Of a DNA stretch of 64,000 nucleotides, positions 50,274 through 59,363 are shown in pieces. A program made the translations under genes and the position numbers. Source of the DNA: Herbidospora mongoliensis (GTDB taxonomy: Bacteria > Actinomycetota > Actinomycetes > Streptosporangiales > Streptosporangiaceae); NCBI RefSeq assembly GCF_001570545.1, contig NZ_BBXD01000021.1, positions 62,001 through 126,000 of the forward strand, read 5' to 3'. A model generated the notes under the pieces. The model did not search any database. It was not told the origin of the DNA and saw nothing but the letters and a program-made list of their open reading frames with translations. How positions within the stretch are numbered: position 1 is the first letter of the stretch; every line of letters starts with the position of its first letter.

Positions 50274-51385
50274 GCCGCGATGACCTGGCCGACCGGGGTG
50301 TACGGAAGCTGGTGGGCCACCGCGACCGGCTCGTTGGTGACCAGGCCCTTGTGGGTGTTCAGCCCGAGCGCGAGCCCGGCGTCGCCCGCCAGCGCCGCCT
50401 TCCAGCCCTGGTCGGCCAGCTTGACCGCGTAGGGCAGGGTGGCGTTGGTGAGGGCGTAGGTGGAGGTGTTGGCCACCGAGCCCGGCATGTTGGCCACGCA
50501 GTAGAAGATCGAGTTGTGGACCGTGAAGGTCGGCTCGGCGTGCGTGGTCGGCCGGGAGTCCTCGAAGCAGCCGCCCTGGTCGATGGCGATGTCGACGAGC
50601 ACCGAACCGGCCTTCATGCGGGACACCAGCGCGTTCGAGACGAGCTGGGGGGCCTTGGCGCCGGGGATCAGCACGGCGCCGATCACCAGGTCGGCCTCGA
50701 TGCAGGCCTTCTCGATGGCGTACGACGTCGAGACCAGGGTCTTCAAGCGGCCCTGGTAGATCGCGTCGATGAAGCGCAGCCGGTCGATGTTGACGTCGAG
50801 GATGGTCACCTCGGCGCCCATGCCGACCGCGATCTGCGCGGCGTGGAGGCCCGAGACGCCGCCGCCGATGACGACGACCTTCGCCGGCGCCACGCCGGGC
50901 ACGCCGCCCGGGAGCACGCCCCGGCCGCCGTTGAAGCGCATCAGGTTGTAGGCCCCCACCTGCGGGGCCAGCCGCCCGGCCACCTCGGACATCGGGGCCA
51001 GCAGCGGCAGCGAGCCGCCGACCTGGACCGTCTCGTAGGCGATGGCCGTGGTGCGGCTGTCGAGCAGCGCGTCGGTGCACGGCCGGGAGGCGGCGAGGTG
51101 GAGGTAGGTGAAGAGCACCTGGCCCTCGCGGAGGCGGTGGTACTCCTCGGCGATCGGCTCCTTGACCTTCAGGATCATCTCCGACTCGGCCCACACCTCG
51201 TCGGCCGTCTCGACGATCTTCGCGCCGGCCGCCAGGTATTCCTCGTCGGGGATGTGCGAACCGAGGCCCGCACCGCGCTGCACATGGACGTCATGACCGT
51301 GGTGAACCAGCTCATGGACGCCCGCGGGGGTCGCGGCGACACGATATTCGTGGTTCTTGACCTCGGCGGGCACGCCGATCTTCAT
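50270..51385 (-). CDS. ald: Alanine dehydrogenase
   Basis: A 371-residue NAD-dependent enzyme, L-alanine to pyruvate plus ammonia. Catalytic residues R15 ('EYRVA'), K75 ('KVKEP') and H96 ('YLHLA') lie at the family positions; '[12 protein letters not shown]' binds NAD; 'VDIAIDQGG' holds the active Asp. It lies 16 bp after a class III aminotransferase on the same strand. A transaminase that makes alanine from pyruvate and an alanine dehydrogenase that regenerates pyruvate would together drain amino groups as ammonia. That coupling is inferred. Confidence 0.96.
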   Translation of the reverse strand: MKIGVPAEVKNHEYRVAATPAGVHELVHHGHDVHVQRGAGLGSHIPDEEYLAAGAKIVETADEVWAESEMILKVKEPIAEEYHRLREGQVLFTYLHLAASRPCTDALLDSRTTAIAYETVQVGGSLPLLAPMSEVAGRLAPQVGAYNLMRFNGGRGVLPGGVPGVAPAKVVVIGGGVSGLHAAQIAVGMGAEVTILDVNIDRLRFIDAIYQGRLKTLVSTSYAIEKACIEADLVIGAVLIPGAKAPQLVSNALVSRMKAGSVLVDIAIDQGGCFEDSRPTTHAEPTFTVHNSIFYCVANMPGSVANTSTYALTNATLPYAVKLADQGWKAALAGDAGLALGLNTHKGLVTNEPVAVAHQLPYTPVGQVIAA

Positions 51386-51401
51386 CTTCCCGGTTCCTTT
51401 C

Positions 51402-52781
51402 TCAGAGCAGAGCCCAGGCTTCGGTGAGGACTCCGCGAAGGATGGATTCGATTTCGTCGAACTCCTTCTGGCCGCAGATGAGCGGCGGGGCGAGCTGGAT
51501 CACGGGATCGCCGCGATCGTCCGCCCGGCAGTAAAGTCCTGCCTCGAACAGCGCCTTGGAGAGGAAGCCCCGGATGAGGCGCTCCGACTCGTCGGCGGTG
51601 AAGGTCTCTTTGGTGTTTTTGTCTTTCACGAGCTCGACGCCCCAGAAGAACCCGCTGCCCCGCACATCGCCGACGATGGGCAGGTCGTGCAGCCTTTCCA
51701 GGGTGGCGCGGAACGCGCCCTCGTTGCGGGTCACGTGACCCAGCAGGTCTTCGCGCTCGAACAGGTCGAGGTTGGCGAGTGCCACGGCCGCCGAGACGGG
51801 ATGTCCGCCGAAGGTGTAGCCGTGGGCGAACATCTCGGTCCCCGATTTGAACGGCTCGAAGAGCCTGTCGGAGCAGATCATCGCTCCAAGTGGAGAATAC
51901 CCGCTGGTCAGACCCTTCGCGGACGTGATGATGTCCGGTACGTAGTCAAATTTTTCCCCGGCGAACATGGTGCCGAGGCGGCCGTAGGCGCAGATGACCT
52001 CGTCCGAGACGAGCAGAACGTCGTATTCGTCGCAGATCTCGCGCAGCCGCTTGAAGTAGCCGGGCGGGGGCGGGAAGCAGCCGCCGGCGTTCTGGACCGG
52101 CTCGACGAAAACGGCGGCCACCGTGTCGGGGCCCTCCATCTCGATCGCGCGGGCGACCCGCTCGGCGGCCCAGAAGCCGAACTGCTCGGGGGTCATGCCG
52201 GGCACGCCGGTGATCTCGTCGGCCCGGTAGTAGTTGGTGTTCGGCACCCGGACCGAACCCGGCACCAGGGGCTCGAACATCTGCTTGAACAGGGGGATGC
52301 CGGTGATCGACAGGGCGCCCTGCGGGGTGCCGTGGTAGGCGATCTGGCGGCTGATGACCTTGTGCTTGAGCGGCTTGCCGGTCATCTTGAAGAACTGCTT
52401 GGCCAGCTTCCAGGCGGTCTCGACCGCCTCGCCGCCGCCTGAGGTGAAGAACACCCGGTTGAGGTCGCCGGGGGCGGCCTCGGCCAGCCTGGCTGCGAGC
52501 TCCACGGCCTTGGGATGGGCGTAGGACCAGAGCGGGAAGAAGGCCAGTTCCTGGGCCTGCTTGGCGGCCGCCTCGGCCAGTTCGCTGCGGCCGTGACCGG
52601 CCTGCACGACGAAGAGGCCCGCGAGGCCGTCGAGGTAGCGCTTTCCGTTGACGTCGTAGATGTAGGAACCCTCGCCCCGGACGATCATGGGGACGTCGGA
52701 CTTCTCATAGGCGCCGTGGCGGGTGAAGTGCATCCAGAGGTTGTCGTGAGCGGCTCTCTGCAGGTCTTCCGGGTGCGTCAT
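51402..52781 (-). CDS. Class III aminotransferase (omega-amino acid:pyruvate type)
   Basis: A 459-residue PLP enzyme of the acetylornithine/beta-alanine transaminase group. The PLP lysine is in 'TSAKGLTSGYSPLG'; 'FFTSGGGEAVETAWK' and 'LVSDEVICAYGRLG' bind cofactor. 'FVEPVQNAGGCFPPPPGYF' (in pieces) and 'FAHGYTFGGHP' suggest an omega-amino acid or diamine donor with pyruvate as acceptor. ATG at 52781 has AGGGAAG. It is coupled by proximity to ald. The 168-bp upstream gap is shared with a divergent M20 dipeptidase gene. Donor (putrescine, GABA, taurine or beta-alanine) is unresolved. Confidence 0.9.
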   Translation of the reverse strand: MTHPEDLQRAAHDNLWMHFTRHGAYEKSDVPMIVRGEGSYIYDVNGKRYLDGLAGLFVVQAGHGRSELAEAAAKQAQELAFFPLWSYAHPKAVELAARLAEAAPGDLNRVFFTSGGGEAVETAWKLAKQFFKMTGKPLKHKVISRQIAYHGTPQGALSITGIPLFKQMFEPLVPGSVRVPNTNYYRADEITGVPGMTPEQFGFWAAERVARAIEMEGPDTVAAVFVEPVQNAGGCFPPPPGYFKRLREICDEYDVLLVSDEVICAYGRLGTMFAGEKFDYVPDIITSAKGLTSGYSPLGAMICSDRLFEPFKSGTEMFAHGYTFGGHPVSAAVALANLDLFEREDLLGHVTRNEGAFRATLERLHDLPIVGDVRGSGFFWGVELVKDKNTKETFTADESERLIRGFLSKALFEAGLYCRADDRGDPVIQLAPPLICGQKEFDEIESILRGVLTEAWALL

Positions 52782-52905
52782 CTGCTTCTTCCCTAGGTGT
52801 CTGAGCTCCGCTTCAGTGTGCATTGCCTCCCGGACATCTGCCAAGCGAAAACGTGGTAGCAAATTGAAAGAGCTTCGGATTCCGCGATACCTACGTGTAA
52901 AGACA

Positions 52906-52916
52906 ACGAAATTCGT
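52906..52916. promoter_or_regulatory. Candidate operator palindrome ACGAAATTCGT
   Basis: An 11-bp dyad centred on A52911 in the divergent gap between the aminotransferase and the M20 dipeptidase. CGGACATCTG is also repeated at 52831-52840 and 52917-52926. Neither has a known binder here; both could arise by chance. Confidence 0.3.
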
Positions 52917-52949
52917 CGGACATCTGGACCGTGCCGGGTTTGTGGTTCG

Positions 52950-54299
52950 ATGGGGCGCATGACTCCTGGTGACATCGAAGACGCCGTCGCCGCCGCCATG
53001 CCCCGTGCGGTGGAGGACCTCAAGGCGCTGGTCTCTGTTCCGTCGGTCGCGTTCCCCGGGCATCCCGAGGAGGCCGTGCTCAAGGCCGCCTCGGCCGTGG
53101 AGTCGCTGCTGCGCGACGCCGGGCTGCCGACCGTCCGGCAGATCCCGGTCGCGGGGAGCTTCCCCGCCGTCTACGCCGAGGCCCCGGCGCCTCCCGGCGC
53201 CCCGACCGTTCTGCTGTACGCCCATTACGACGTCCAGCCGCCCGGCGACCCCGCCCTGTGGAACACCCCGGCGTTCGAGCCCACCGAGATCGACGGCGCC
53301 ATATACGGCCGTGGTGCCGCCGACGACAAATCCGGCATCATCACCCACCTCACCGCGCTGCGCGCCTTCAACGGCCGCTTCCCCGTGGGCGTGCGGGTAA
53401 TCATCGAGGGCCAGGAGGAGTACGCCGGTGAGCGCCTGGAGGCGTTCGTCGAGGAGAACCCCGACCTGGTCAGGGCCGACGCGATCATCGTGGCCGACTG
53501 TGGCAACCCCGCCGTGGGCGACCCGGCGGTGACGACCTCGCTGCGCGGCATGGCGGCCGTGACCGTCGAGGTGCGCACCCTTCAGGACGCCCTGCACAGC
53601 GGCTCGTTCGGCGGGCCCGCCCCCGACGCGCTGTCGGCGCTGATGCGGATGCTGGTCGCCCTCCACGACGACAACGGCGACCTGCGCGTCCCCGGCCTCG
53701 AGAAGGGTGTCTTCGACGGCGACGCCGGCACCGACGAGGAGTTCCGCGAGGGCGCGGGCGTGCTCGACGGGGTCTCCCTGGTCGGCACCGGCTCGGTCGC
53801 CGACCGCATCTGGGGTTCCTACGCGATCACCGTGACCGGCCTCGACGTGCCGACGGTCTCGGGCGCGGTCAACGCCATCCAGGCGGTGGCACGGGCCCGG
53901 GTGACCATCCGCGTCCCGGCCTCGAACGACCCGAAAACGGCTCTCTCCGACGTGACCGCGTTCCTGGAGGCGAACGCCCCTTGGGGCGCGCACGTGACCT
54001 TCTCCGACGTCTCGGTGGGCTCTGGCTTCCAGGCTCCGGCCGGCGGCCCGGCGCGTAAGGCGCTCGACCGGGCCATGACACGGGCGTTCGGCCGTGAGCC
54101 GCGCGACGTGGGTCAGGGCGGTGGCATCCCGCTGGTCGCCACCCTCCAGCGCCAGTTCCCCGACGCCGAACTCCTGCTCTTCGGCTGCGAAGACGAGGCC
54201 GCCCGCATCCACGCGCCCAACGAGCGCGTCGTGATCGAGGAGCTGCGCCGCGTCGCCACCAGCGAGGCGCTGTTCCTTTTGGAGTACGGCACGGCGTAA
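52950..54299 (+). CDS. M20-family dipeptidase
   Basis: A 449-residue M20 dipeptidase of the CNDP/PepV-like group. Metal motifs are 'YAHYDVQPPGD', 'GRGAADDKSG' and 'EGQEEYAGE', with 'CGNPAVGDPAV' and the dimerisation domain in the middle. 'DALHSGSFGG' and 'GQGGGIPLV' are typical. ATG at 52950 or 52959; no ribosome site is clear. It diverges from the aminotransferase-ald operon. It would release amino acids from dipeptides, including perhaps beta-alanine peptides. Confidence 0.9.
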   Translation: MGRMTPGDIEDAVAAAMPRAVEDLKALVSVPSVAFPGHPEEAVLKAASAVESLLRDAGLPTVRQIPVAGSFPAVYAEAPAPPGAPTVLLYAHYDVQPPGDPALWNTPAFEPTEIDGAIYGRGAADDKSGIITHLTALRAFNGRFPVGVRVIIEGQEEYAGERLEAFVEENPDLVRADAIIVADCGNPAVGDPAVTTSLRGMAAVTVEVRTLQDALHSGSFGGPAPDALSALMRMLVALHDDNGDLRVPGLEKGVFDGDAGTDEEFREGAGVLDGVSLVGTGSVADRIWGSYAITVTGLDVPTVSGAVNAIQAVARARVTIRVPASNDPKTALSDVTAFLEANAPWGAHVTFSDVSVGSGFQAPAGGPARKALDRAMTRAFGREPRDVGQGGGIPLVATLQRQFPDAELLLFGCEDEAARIHAPNERVVIEELRRVATSEALFLLEYGTA

Positions 54300-54356
54300 G
54301 AACTTTGGCGGGTCCCCATTCGTCGGGATATATACCGACACTCGTGGGAGGCCCGT

Positions 54357-56018
54357 GTGCGCCGTCGAACCCGCTATTCGGCCTTACTAGTCGCCGCCAT
54401 CGTCGCGGGCGCGTTCGTCGTGGTGGTGCGGACGGTCCAGGCCGGACCGGAGTGCACCCCCTCGAAGGCCGGCCTGCGGATCGCGGCGTCGAGCGAGAAG
54501 GCCGAGCTGTTACGTCAGATGGCGGCCGACTACTCGCTCAAGGGCTGCGGCAAGGTGACCGTGGTGACGATGGCGTCCGGAGCCGCTCTGGACGCCATCG
54601 CCGACGGATGGTCCCGTGGCGACGGCGCACGGCCGGATGTGTGGAGCCCGGCGGCGTCCGGGTGGCTGACCCTGCTGCGGCAGCGTTCCCCCTCGGCGCC
54701 CGTCGCGGCGCAGAACCCGTCGATCACCAAGACGCCGCTGGTCATCGCGATGCCCGAGCCGATGGCCCAGGCGCTGGGGTGGCCGGAGAAGGCGCTCGGG
54801 TGGGGTGACGTGCTGAAGCTGGCCTCCGACGAGAAGGGGTGGGCGCGGCACGCGCACCCCGAGTGGGGCGCCTTCCGGCTCGGCAAGACGCATCCCGAGT
54901 TCTCCACGTCGGGGCTGAACGCGACCATCGGGGCGTATGTCGCGGCGACGGGGCTCTCCGGCGATCTGACCACACGCGACGTGGCCTCTCCGGCGGTGCG
55001 GCGATTCGTGCAGGGGGTGGAGCGGTCGATCGTCCACTACGGGGACACGACGCTCACCTTTCTCTCCAATCTGCTGCGGGCCGACGACGCGGGGGCGGCC
55101 ATGTCGTACATTTCCGCGGTGACCGTCGAAGAGAAATCGGTCTGGGACTACAACCAGGGCAATCCGACGGGTGACCCGGCGACTCTGGGGCAGCACGACG
55201 AACCGAAGGTGCCGCTCGTCGCCATCCACCCCAAAGAGGGCACGCTCTTGTCCGACAACCCCTACGCCGTACTGAAATGGACCTCCGCCGCCAAGCGCCA
55301 GGTGGCGGCCGACTTCCTGACGTATCTGCGGGCGCCGTCGCAGCAGAAGACCTTCACCGACCACGGCTTCCACCGGTTCGACGAGACCCTGCCCGCGAAG
55401 ATCCTCCAGGTGCCGGCGCCCAAAGTGCTCGACGCGGTCCTGGCGAGCTGGGCCGAACTACGCAAACCGGCCAACGTGCTGATGGTCATGGACGTGTCCG
55501 GTTCGATGGAGGCGTCCGCATCCGGTACGGGCAAGTCGAAGCTCGCCCTCGCCCAGGCGGCGGCCAAACGGGCCGTCGGCGACTTCGGGCCACGGGATCG
55601 GGTCGGGCTGTGGTCGTTCTCGACGGGATACGACGAGCTCGTCCCCGTCGCCGCGGGCACCCACGACGACCTGCGCGCCGAGATCGACCGGCTGCGTCCC
55701 CGTGGTGCCACGGGTCTGTACGACACGGCCCTGGCGGCGGTCGAACACGTACAGAAACAGGCTCGAAGCGACACCATCAACGCCGTGGTGCTCCTCACCG
55801 ACGGACGCAACGAGGTCCAGCAGTCGATCTCCCTCGACCACCTCCTGAAGGGTCTGCGCGGGGAGGACCCGGTGCGGGTCTTCACCATCGCCTACGGCGC
55901 CGACGCCGACCTGGAGACCCTGGAGACCATCTCCGAGACGACCCGGGCGACCTCCTACGACTCCCGCGACCCCGGCGTGATCGACCGGATCTTCACGGAG
56001 GTGATCGCCAATTTCTAG
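54357..56018 (+). CDS. Substrate-binding-protein and VWA-domain fusion protein
   Basis: A 553-residue exported protein. A signal/anchor helix (about 8-26) is followed by an extracellular solute-binding domain (about 35-345, 'ASSEKAELLRQMAADY', 'STSGLNATIGAYVAATG') and a C-terminal von Willebrand A domain (about 370-553). The VWA metal site is intact: 'DVSGSM' (D-x-S-x-S-like), 'TGLYDT' and 'LTDGRNE'. SBP-VWA fusions are common in actinobacteria, but their function is unknown; metal-dependent adhesion or assembly is likely. The GTG at 54357 has GGGAGG. The following gene overlaps its 3' end. Confidence 0.88.
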   Translation: MRRRTRYSALLVAAIVAGAFVVVVRTVQAGPECTPSKAGLRIAASSEKAELLRQMAADYSLKGCGKVTVVTMASGAALDAIADGWSRGDGARPDVWSPAASGWLTLLRQRSPSAPVAAQNPSITKTPLVIAMPEPMAQALGWPEKALGWGDVLKLASDEKGWARHAHPEWGAFRLGKTHPEFSTSGLNATIGAYVAATGLSGDLTTRDVASPAVRRFVQGVERSIVHYGDTTLTFLSNLLRADDAGAAMSYISAVTVEEKSVWDYNQGNPTGDPATLGQHDEPKVPLVAIHPKEGTLLSDNPYAVLKWTSAAKRQVAADFLTYLRAPSQQKTFTDHGFHRFDETLPAKILQVPAPKVLDAVLASWAELRKPANVLMVMDVSGSMEASASGTGKSKLALAQAAAKRAVGDFGPRDRVGLWSFSTGYDELVPVAAGTHDDLRAEIDRLRPRGATGLYDTALAAVEHVQKQARSDTINAVVLLTDGRNEVQQSISLDHLLKGLRGEDPVRVFTIAYGADADLETLETISETTRATSYDSRDPGVIDRIFTEVIANF

Positions 56019-56727
56019 GTTCGCCAACCCGTGGGCGCTCCTGCTGGCCGCCGCCATGGGCTTCGCCGCACTGGCCCTCCGCGTGTCCATCCCGGCCGCC
56101 GCCGTCCTCGCGCTGGTGGGCTGGCTCACGGTCACCCTGCTGTCCTCCCCCGACGCCGACGAACCCGTCGCGCCCGCACCGGTCACCGGCGGCAGCGCGG
56201 AGGACCGCGCCCTGGTCAGGGCCGAACGCGCGGCGGCCACCTTCGCCGAGCTGACCGAGTCGATGCGCGGCCGGTTGCTGATGGATCCGGTGGCGGCGAT
56301 GAAACCGCAGGTCGACGACACCGTGGCCACCTTGCGCCGGCTGGCCGCTCACACGTCGGTCACGACGGCGGCGCTCGGCCGCCTCGACGCCGACTTCCTG
56401 CGCCAGGAACGGTTACGGCTGACCCACGCGCGGGAGTCGGCCCGGCCGGAGATCGCCGACGAACTCGACCGCGCGATCAGCGCCCTGACCGCGCAGGAAC
56501 AGGTGCACGCCCGGCTGTCCTCGACGCGGGAACGCCTGCTGGTCCGGCTGGAGTCGACCGTGATCATCCTGGAGGGGCTGGTGGCACGGGTGATCGAACT
56601 GTCGGCGATGGACGTGACCAGCGGCGCAGACACCTCGACAGCCCTCGACCGACTGACCGCCGACCTGGAGATCACCCGCCAGAGCCTGCACGAACTCGAC
56701 CAGTCAACCCGCGACGACCTGACCTGA
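56011..56727 (+). CDS. Membrane-anchored coiled-coil protein, probable ATT start
   Basis: A 238-residue protein with two N-terminal membrane helices ('PWALLLAAAMGFAALAL' and 'PAAAVLALVGWLTVTLL' regions), then a helical, charged region predicted to be coiled coil. The frame opens just after TGA 56002. The only start with a ribosome site is ATT at 56011: GGAGGTGATC at 55997-56006 matches the 16S 3' tail over ten bases. ATG 56056 has none and would remove the first helix. Overlap with the SBP-VWA stop implies coupling. Family unknown; a partner of the SBP-VWA protein is likely. Confidence 0.72.
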   Translation: MSRFANPWALLLAAAMGFAALALRVSIPAAAVLALVGWLTVTLLSSPDADEPVAPAPVTGGSAEDRALVRAERAAATFAELTESMRGRLLMDPVAAMKPQVDDTVATLRRLAAHTSVTTAALGRLDADFLRQERLRLTHARESARPEIADELDRAISALTAQEQVHARLSSTRERLLVRLESTVIILEGLVARVIELSAMDVTSGADTSTALDRLTADLEITRQSLHELDQSTRDDLT

Positions 56728-56732
56728 CCTGA

Positions 56733-56749
56733 TCCGGCCTCCGGCCGGA
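56733..56749. terminator. Weak bidirectional hairpin between convergent genes
   Basis: A seven-base stem (CCGGCC core) with a three-base loop lies between the convergent stops at 56727 and 56759, followed by AAATTT. It could end both transcripts, but the stem is short. Confidence 0.4.
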
Positions 56750-56758
56750 AATTTCGGC

Positions 56759-57712
56759 TTATGCTCCGCTCTCCTGGAAGATCGCCGCTAGTTCCGCCGG
56801 GCCCGCGTTCCCGCCCGACACGACGATGGCGACCTTCCTGCCCGCGAACTCCTCACGCCGCGCCAGCACCGCCGCCAGCGCCGCCGCGCCCGCTCCTTCG
56901 GCCAAGGTGTGGGCGTGGGTGAGCAGGAGGCGCTGGGCGTCGCGGATCTCGTCGTCGGTGACCAGCAGGAAGTCGGTCAGCAGTTCGCGCATCACCGCCT
57001 GCGGCAGCGCGTAGGCGGAGCCGGTGGCCAGACCGTCCACCCGCGTTTTCATCGGGCGCAGCACCATCTCGCCGAGCCGCCACGAATCGTGCGCCGCCGG
57101 GGCGGCGGAGGACTGCACGCCGATCACCTGACACCCGGGGGCGAGCGCCCGCGCCACCAGACAGGCGGCGGCGGCGCCGGTTCCGCTGCCGACCGGGACC
57201 ACGATCGCGTCGAGGTCCGGCTGGGCACGGAGGATCTCCAGGTAGAGGGTCCCGACCCCGGCGATGATCTCGGGCTCGTCCGCCGGGCTGATGAGACGGC
57301 GTCCGAGGCGGTCGGCCTCCGCGCGGGCCGCGCCGGCCGCCTCGACCATGGTCGCTCCCCCGACGACGACCGTCGCCCCCAGCGCCTCGACGGCGGCGAC
57401 CTTGGACGGGTTCGGGTTCTCCGGCATCACGATCGCGCACGGCACCCCGAACAGCCGCGCCCCGAAGGCGATCGACTGGGCGTGGTTCCCGGTCGAGTAG
57501 GCCACCACTCCACGGTCCCGGTCGGGCAGGGCGGCGAGGAGGGTGATGCCGCCGCGCACCTTGAAGGCGCCGATCGGCTGGGTGTTCTCGTGCTTGACCC
57601 AGAGTTCCGCCCCGGCGACCGAGTTGAGCACGGGGTAGCTCCACATAGGCGTCGGCGGGATGTGCCCGGCGAGGAGGGAGGCGGCCCGGAGGATGTCACG
57701 CATGTCCGTCAT
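56759..57712 (-). CDS. Threonine dehydratase-like PLP enzyme
   Basis: A 317-residue fold-type II PLP protein. The PLP lysine is K51 in 'GAFKVRGG'; 'STGNHAQS' and the glycine-rich 'VGSGTGAAA' bind substrate and phosphate. It lacks the C-terminal ACT-like domain of biosynthetic IlvA, so it is of the catabolic, threonine/serine dehydratase or racemase type. ATG at 57712 or 57703; no ribosome site. It is divergent from a LysR gene and likely its target. LysE follows on the LysR side, so amino-acid catabolism and export are linked here. Confidence 0.88.
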   Translation of the reverse strand: MTDMRDILRAASLLAGHIPPTPMWSYPVLNSVAGAELWVKHENTQPIGAFKVRGGITLLAALPDRDRGVVAYSTGNHAQSIAFGARLFGVPCAIVMPENPNPSKVAAVEALGATVVVGGATMVEAAGAARAEADRLGRRLISPADEPEIIAGVGTLYLEILRAQPDLDAIVVPVGSGTGAAAACLVARALAPGCQVIGVQSSAAPAAHDSWRLGEMVLRPMKTRVDGLATGSAYALPQAVMRELLTDFLLVTDDEIRDAQRLLLTHAHTLAEGAGAAALAAVLARREEFAGRKVAIVVSGGNAGPAELAAIFQESGA

Positions 57713-57813
57713 GCAGACCAGCGTGAACCCACCTGCATTGATAGGTCCAATAGGGGTTTGCGGCAAAACCCATAGACGGCGTCGATATGTCCCTGACGGG
57801 TAGCATCGATGGG

Positions 57814-58668
57814 GTGCTGGACCCCGTTCGCCTGAGGGTACTCGTCGCCGTCGCCCGCACCGGTTCGCTCACCGCGGCCGCCAAGGAACTCCACTACGCC
57901 CAGCCCTCCGTCAGCCACCACCTCGCCCGCCTGGAAGCCGAGACCGGCGCCAAGCTGCTGCAACGCGTCGGACGCGGCGTCCGGCTGACCGACGCCGGCA
58001 GGTTGCTGGCCGAACGCGCCGCCGAGATCCTCGGCCGCCTCGACTCCGCCGCCGCCGAACTCGAGGCGCTCATCCAGCTCAGGGCCGGCCGCGTCCGGCT
58101 GGCCGCGTTCCCCTCGGCGATGGGCACGTTCGTCCCCGAGGCCGGGATCAGGCTCGCCGAGGCGTATCCGGGCGTGGAACTGCACATCGTCGAGGCCGAG
58201 CCGCCCGAGGCGCTGAACATGATCAGGTCCGGCGAGGCCGACGTCGCGGTGGTCTTCGGCTACGGCCCGGGCGAAGAGCCCGACATCCGCACCCGGCACC
58301 TGTTCGACGACCCCGGCCACCTGGTCCACCTCGACGGCCCGACCCTCAAGGACCACAAGGACGGCCAGTGGATCGCCGGATGCGAGCGCTGCCGCCGCCA
58401 CCTGCTCGACATCTGCGCCCAAGAGGGCTTCACCCCGAACATCACCTTCACCACCGACGACTACGTCGCCGTCCAGGCGATGGTCGCCGCCGGGCTCGGC
58501 GTGGCGCTGCTGCCGTCGCTGGCGCTGCGCGCCCACCGGCACCCGAAGGTGCGGACGGCCGAACTGCCAGGCTCGATCCGGCACGTGTACGCCGCCACCT
58601 ACGGCGCCCCGCCCGATCCACCGGCCACCCTGGCACTACTGGAAGCGCTGTCAAAACCGCTGGCCTGA
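57814..58668 (+). CDS. LysR-family transcriptional regulator
   Basis: A 284-residue LysR protein with an N-terminal helix-turn-helix ('VLVAVARTGSLTAAAKELHYAQPSVSHHLA' in pieces) and a substrate-binding domain. GTG at 57814 is chosen: TAGCAT ends seven bases before it and homology starts 'LDPVRLRVL'. ATG at 57787 would add nine residues without a ribosome site. It diverges from the threonine-dehydratase-like gene. LysE follows after 28 bp. The ligand is likely an amino acid. Confidence 0.9.
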   Translation: MLDPVRLRVLVAVARTGSLTAAAKELHYAQPSVSHHLARLEAETGAKLLQRVGRGVRLTDAGRLLAERAAEILGRLDSAAAELEALIQLRAGRVRLAAFPSAMGTFVPEAGIRLAEAYPGVELHIVEAEPPEALNMIRSGEADVAVVFGYGPGEEPDIRTRHLFDDPGHLVHLDGPTLKDHKDGQWIAGCERCRRHLLDICAQEGFTPNITFTTDDYVAVQAMVAAGLGVALLPSLALRAHRHPKVRTAELPGSIRHVYAATYGAPPDPPATLALLEALSKPLA

Positions 58669-58684
58669 CAGCGGCGTAAATCCC

Positions 58685-58690
58685 TATCCT
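58685..58690 (+). promoter_or_regulatory. Putative leaderless -10 (TATCCT) of LysE gene
   Basis: TATCCT ends six bases before ATG 58697; no ribosome site is seen. It would give lysE its own promoter just after the LysR stop. Confidence 0.5.
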
Positions 58691-58696
58691 CACCGC

Positions 58697-59329
58697 ATGC
58701 CCGATTTGTCGACGCTAGCCGTCTTCTCCGTCGCCACCCTGGCGCTGCTGCTCGTACCCGGCCCCGCCGTGGTCTACATCGTCACCCGCAGCGTCGCCCA
58801 GGGCCGTGCGGCCGGGCTGGTGTCGGTCCTCGGCGTGCACACCGGCTCGCTCGTCCACATCGCCGCCGCCGCGCTGGGCATCAGCGCGATCCTGGCCGCC
58901 TCGGCGACCGCGTTCACCATCGTCAAGTACGCCGGCGCCGCCTACCTCGTCTACCTGGGCATCCGCAAGCTCATGGACCGGAGTTCGGCCGAGGAGGCCG
59001 TCGTCACGACCACCCCGAAGAGCCGCCTGTTCGGCGAGGGCTTCGTGGTGAACGTCCTCAACCCGAAGACCGCCATCTTCTTCCTGGCCTTCCTCCCGCA
59101 GTTCGCCGACCCGCACGCCGGCCCGCTGGCCCCGCAGATCGTGCTGCTCGGCATGATCTGGATCGTCCTCGGCATGGCCAGCGACGGCACCTACGCCCTG
59201 GCCGCATCCGCCCTGGCCGGACGCGTCAAGAGCTCGGCGAAGGCCCGTCGACGGCTCGACGTCGGCAGCGGCGTGGTCTACATCGGGCTCGGCGCGGTGG
59301 CCGCGTTCACCGGCGAGCCGTCGAAGTAG
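58697..59329 (+). CDS. LysE/RhtB-family amino acid exporter
   Basis: A 210-residue membrane protein with about six helices and the LysE signature 'LLLVPGPAVVYIVTRSVAQG' (in pieces) near the N-terminus. 'GEGFVVNVLNPKTAIFFLAFLPQF' (in pieces) is also diagnostic. It exports basic or neutral amino acids or their analogues. It follows LysR, whose family often controls such exporters, and is near the threonine-dehydratase-like gene. Confidence 0.93.
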   Translation: MPDLSTLAVFSVATLALLLVPGPAVVYIVTRSVAQGRAAGLVSVLGVHTGSLVHIAAAALGISAILAASATAFTIVKYAGAAYLVYLGIRKLMDRSSAEEAVVTTTPKSRLFGEGFVVNVLNPKTAIFFLAFLPQFADPHAGPLAPQIVLLGMIWIVLGMASDGTYALAASALAGRVKSSAKARRRLDVGSGVVYIGLGAVAAFTGEPSK

Positions 59330-59363
59330 CGGTTATGTCGGTGCCGTCCGGCACGATGACGGC

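Noticed and set aside
52782-54341. N-terminal extension of the aminotransferase across the M20 dipeptidase gene
   Set aside because: It is only an open antisense frame; the enzyme homology starts at 52781, which has a good ribosome site.
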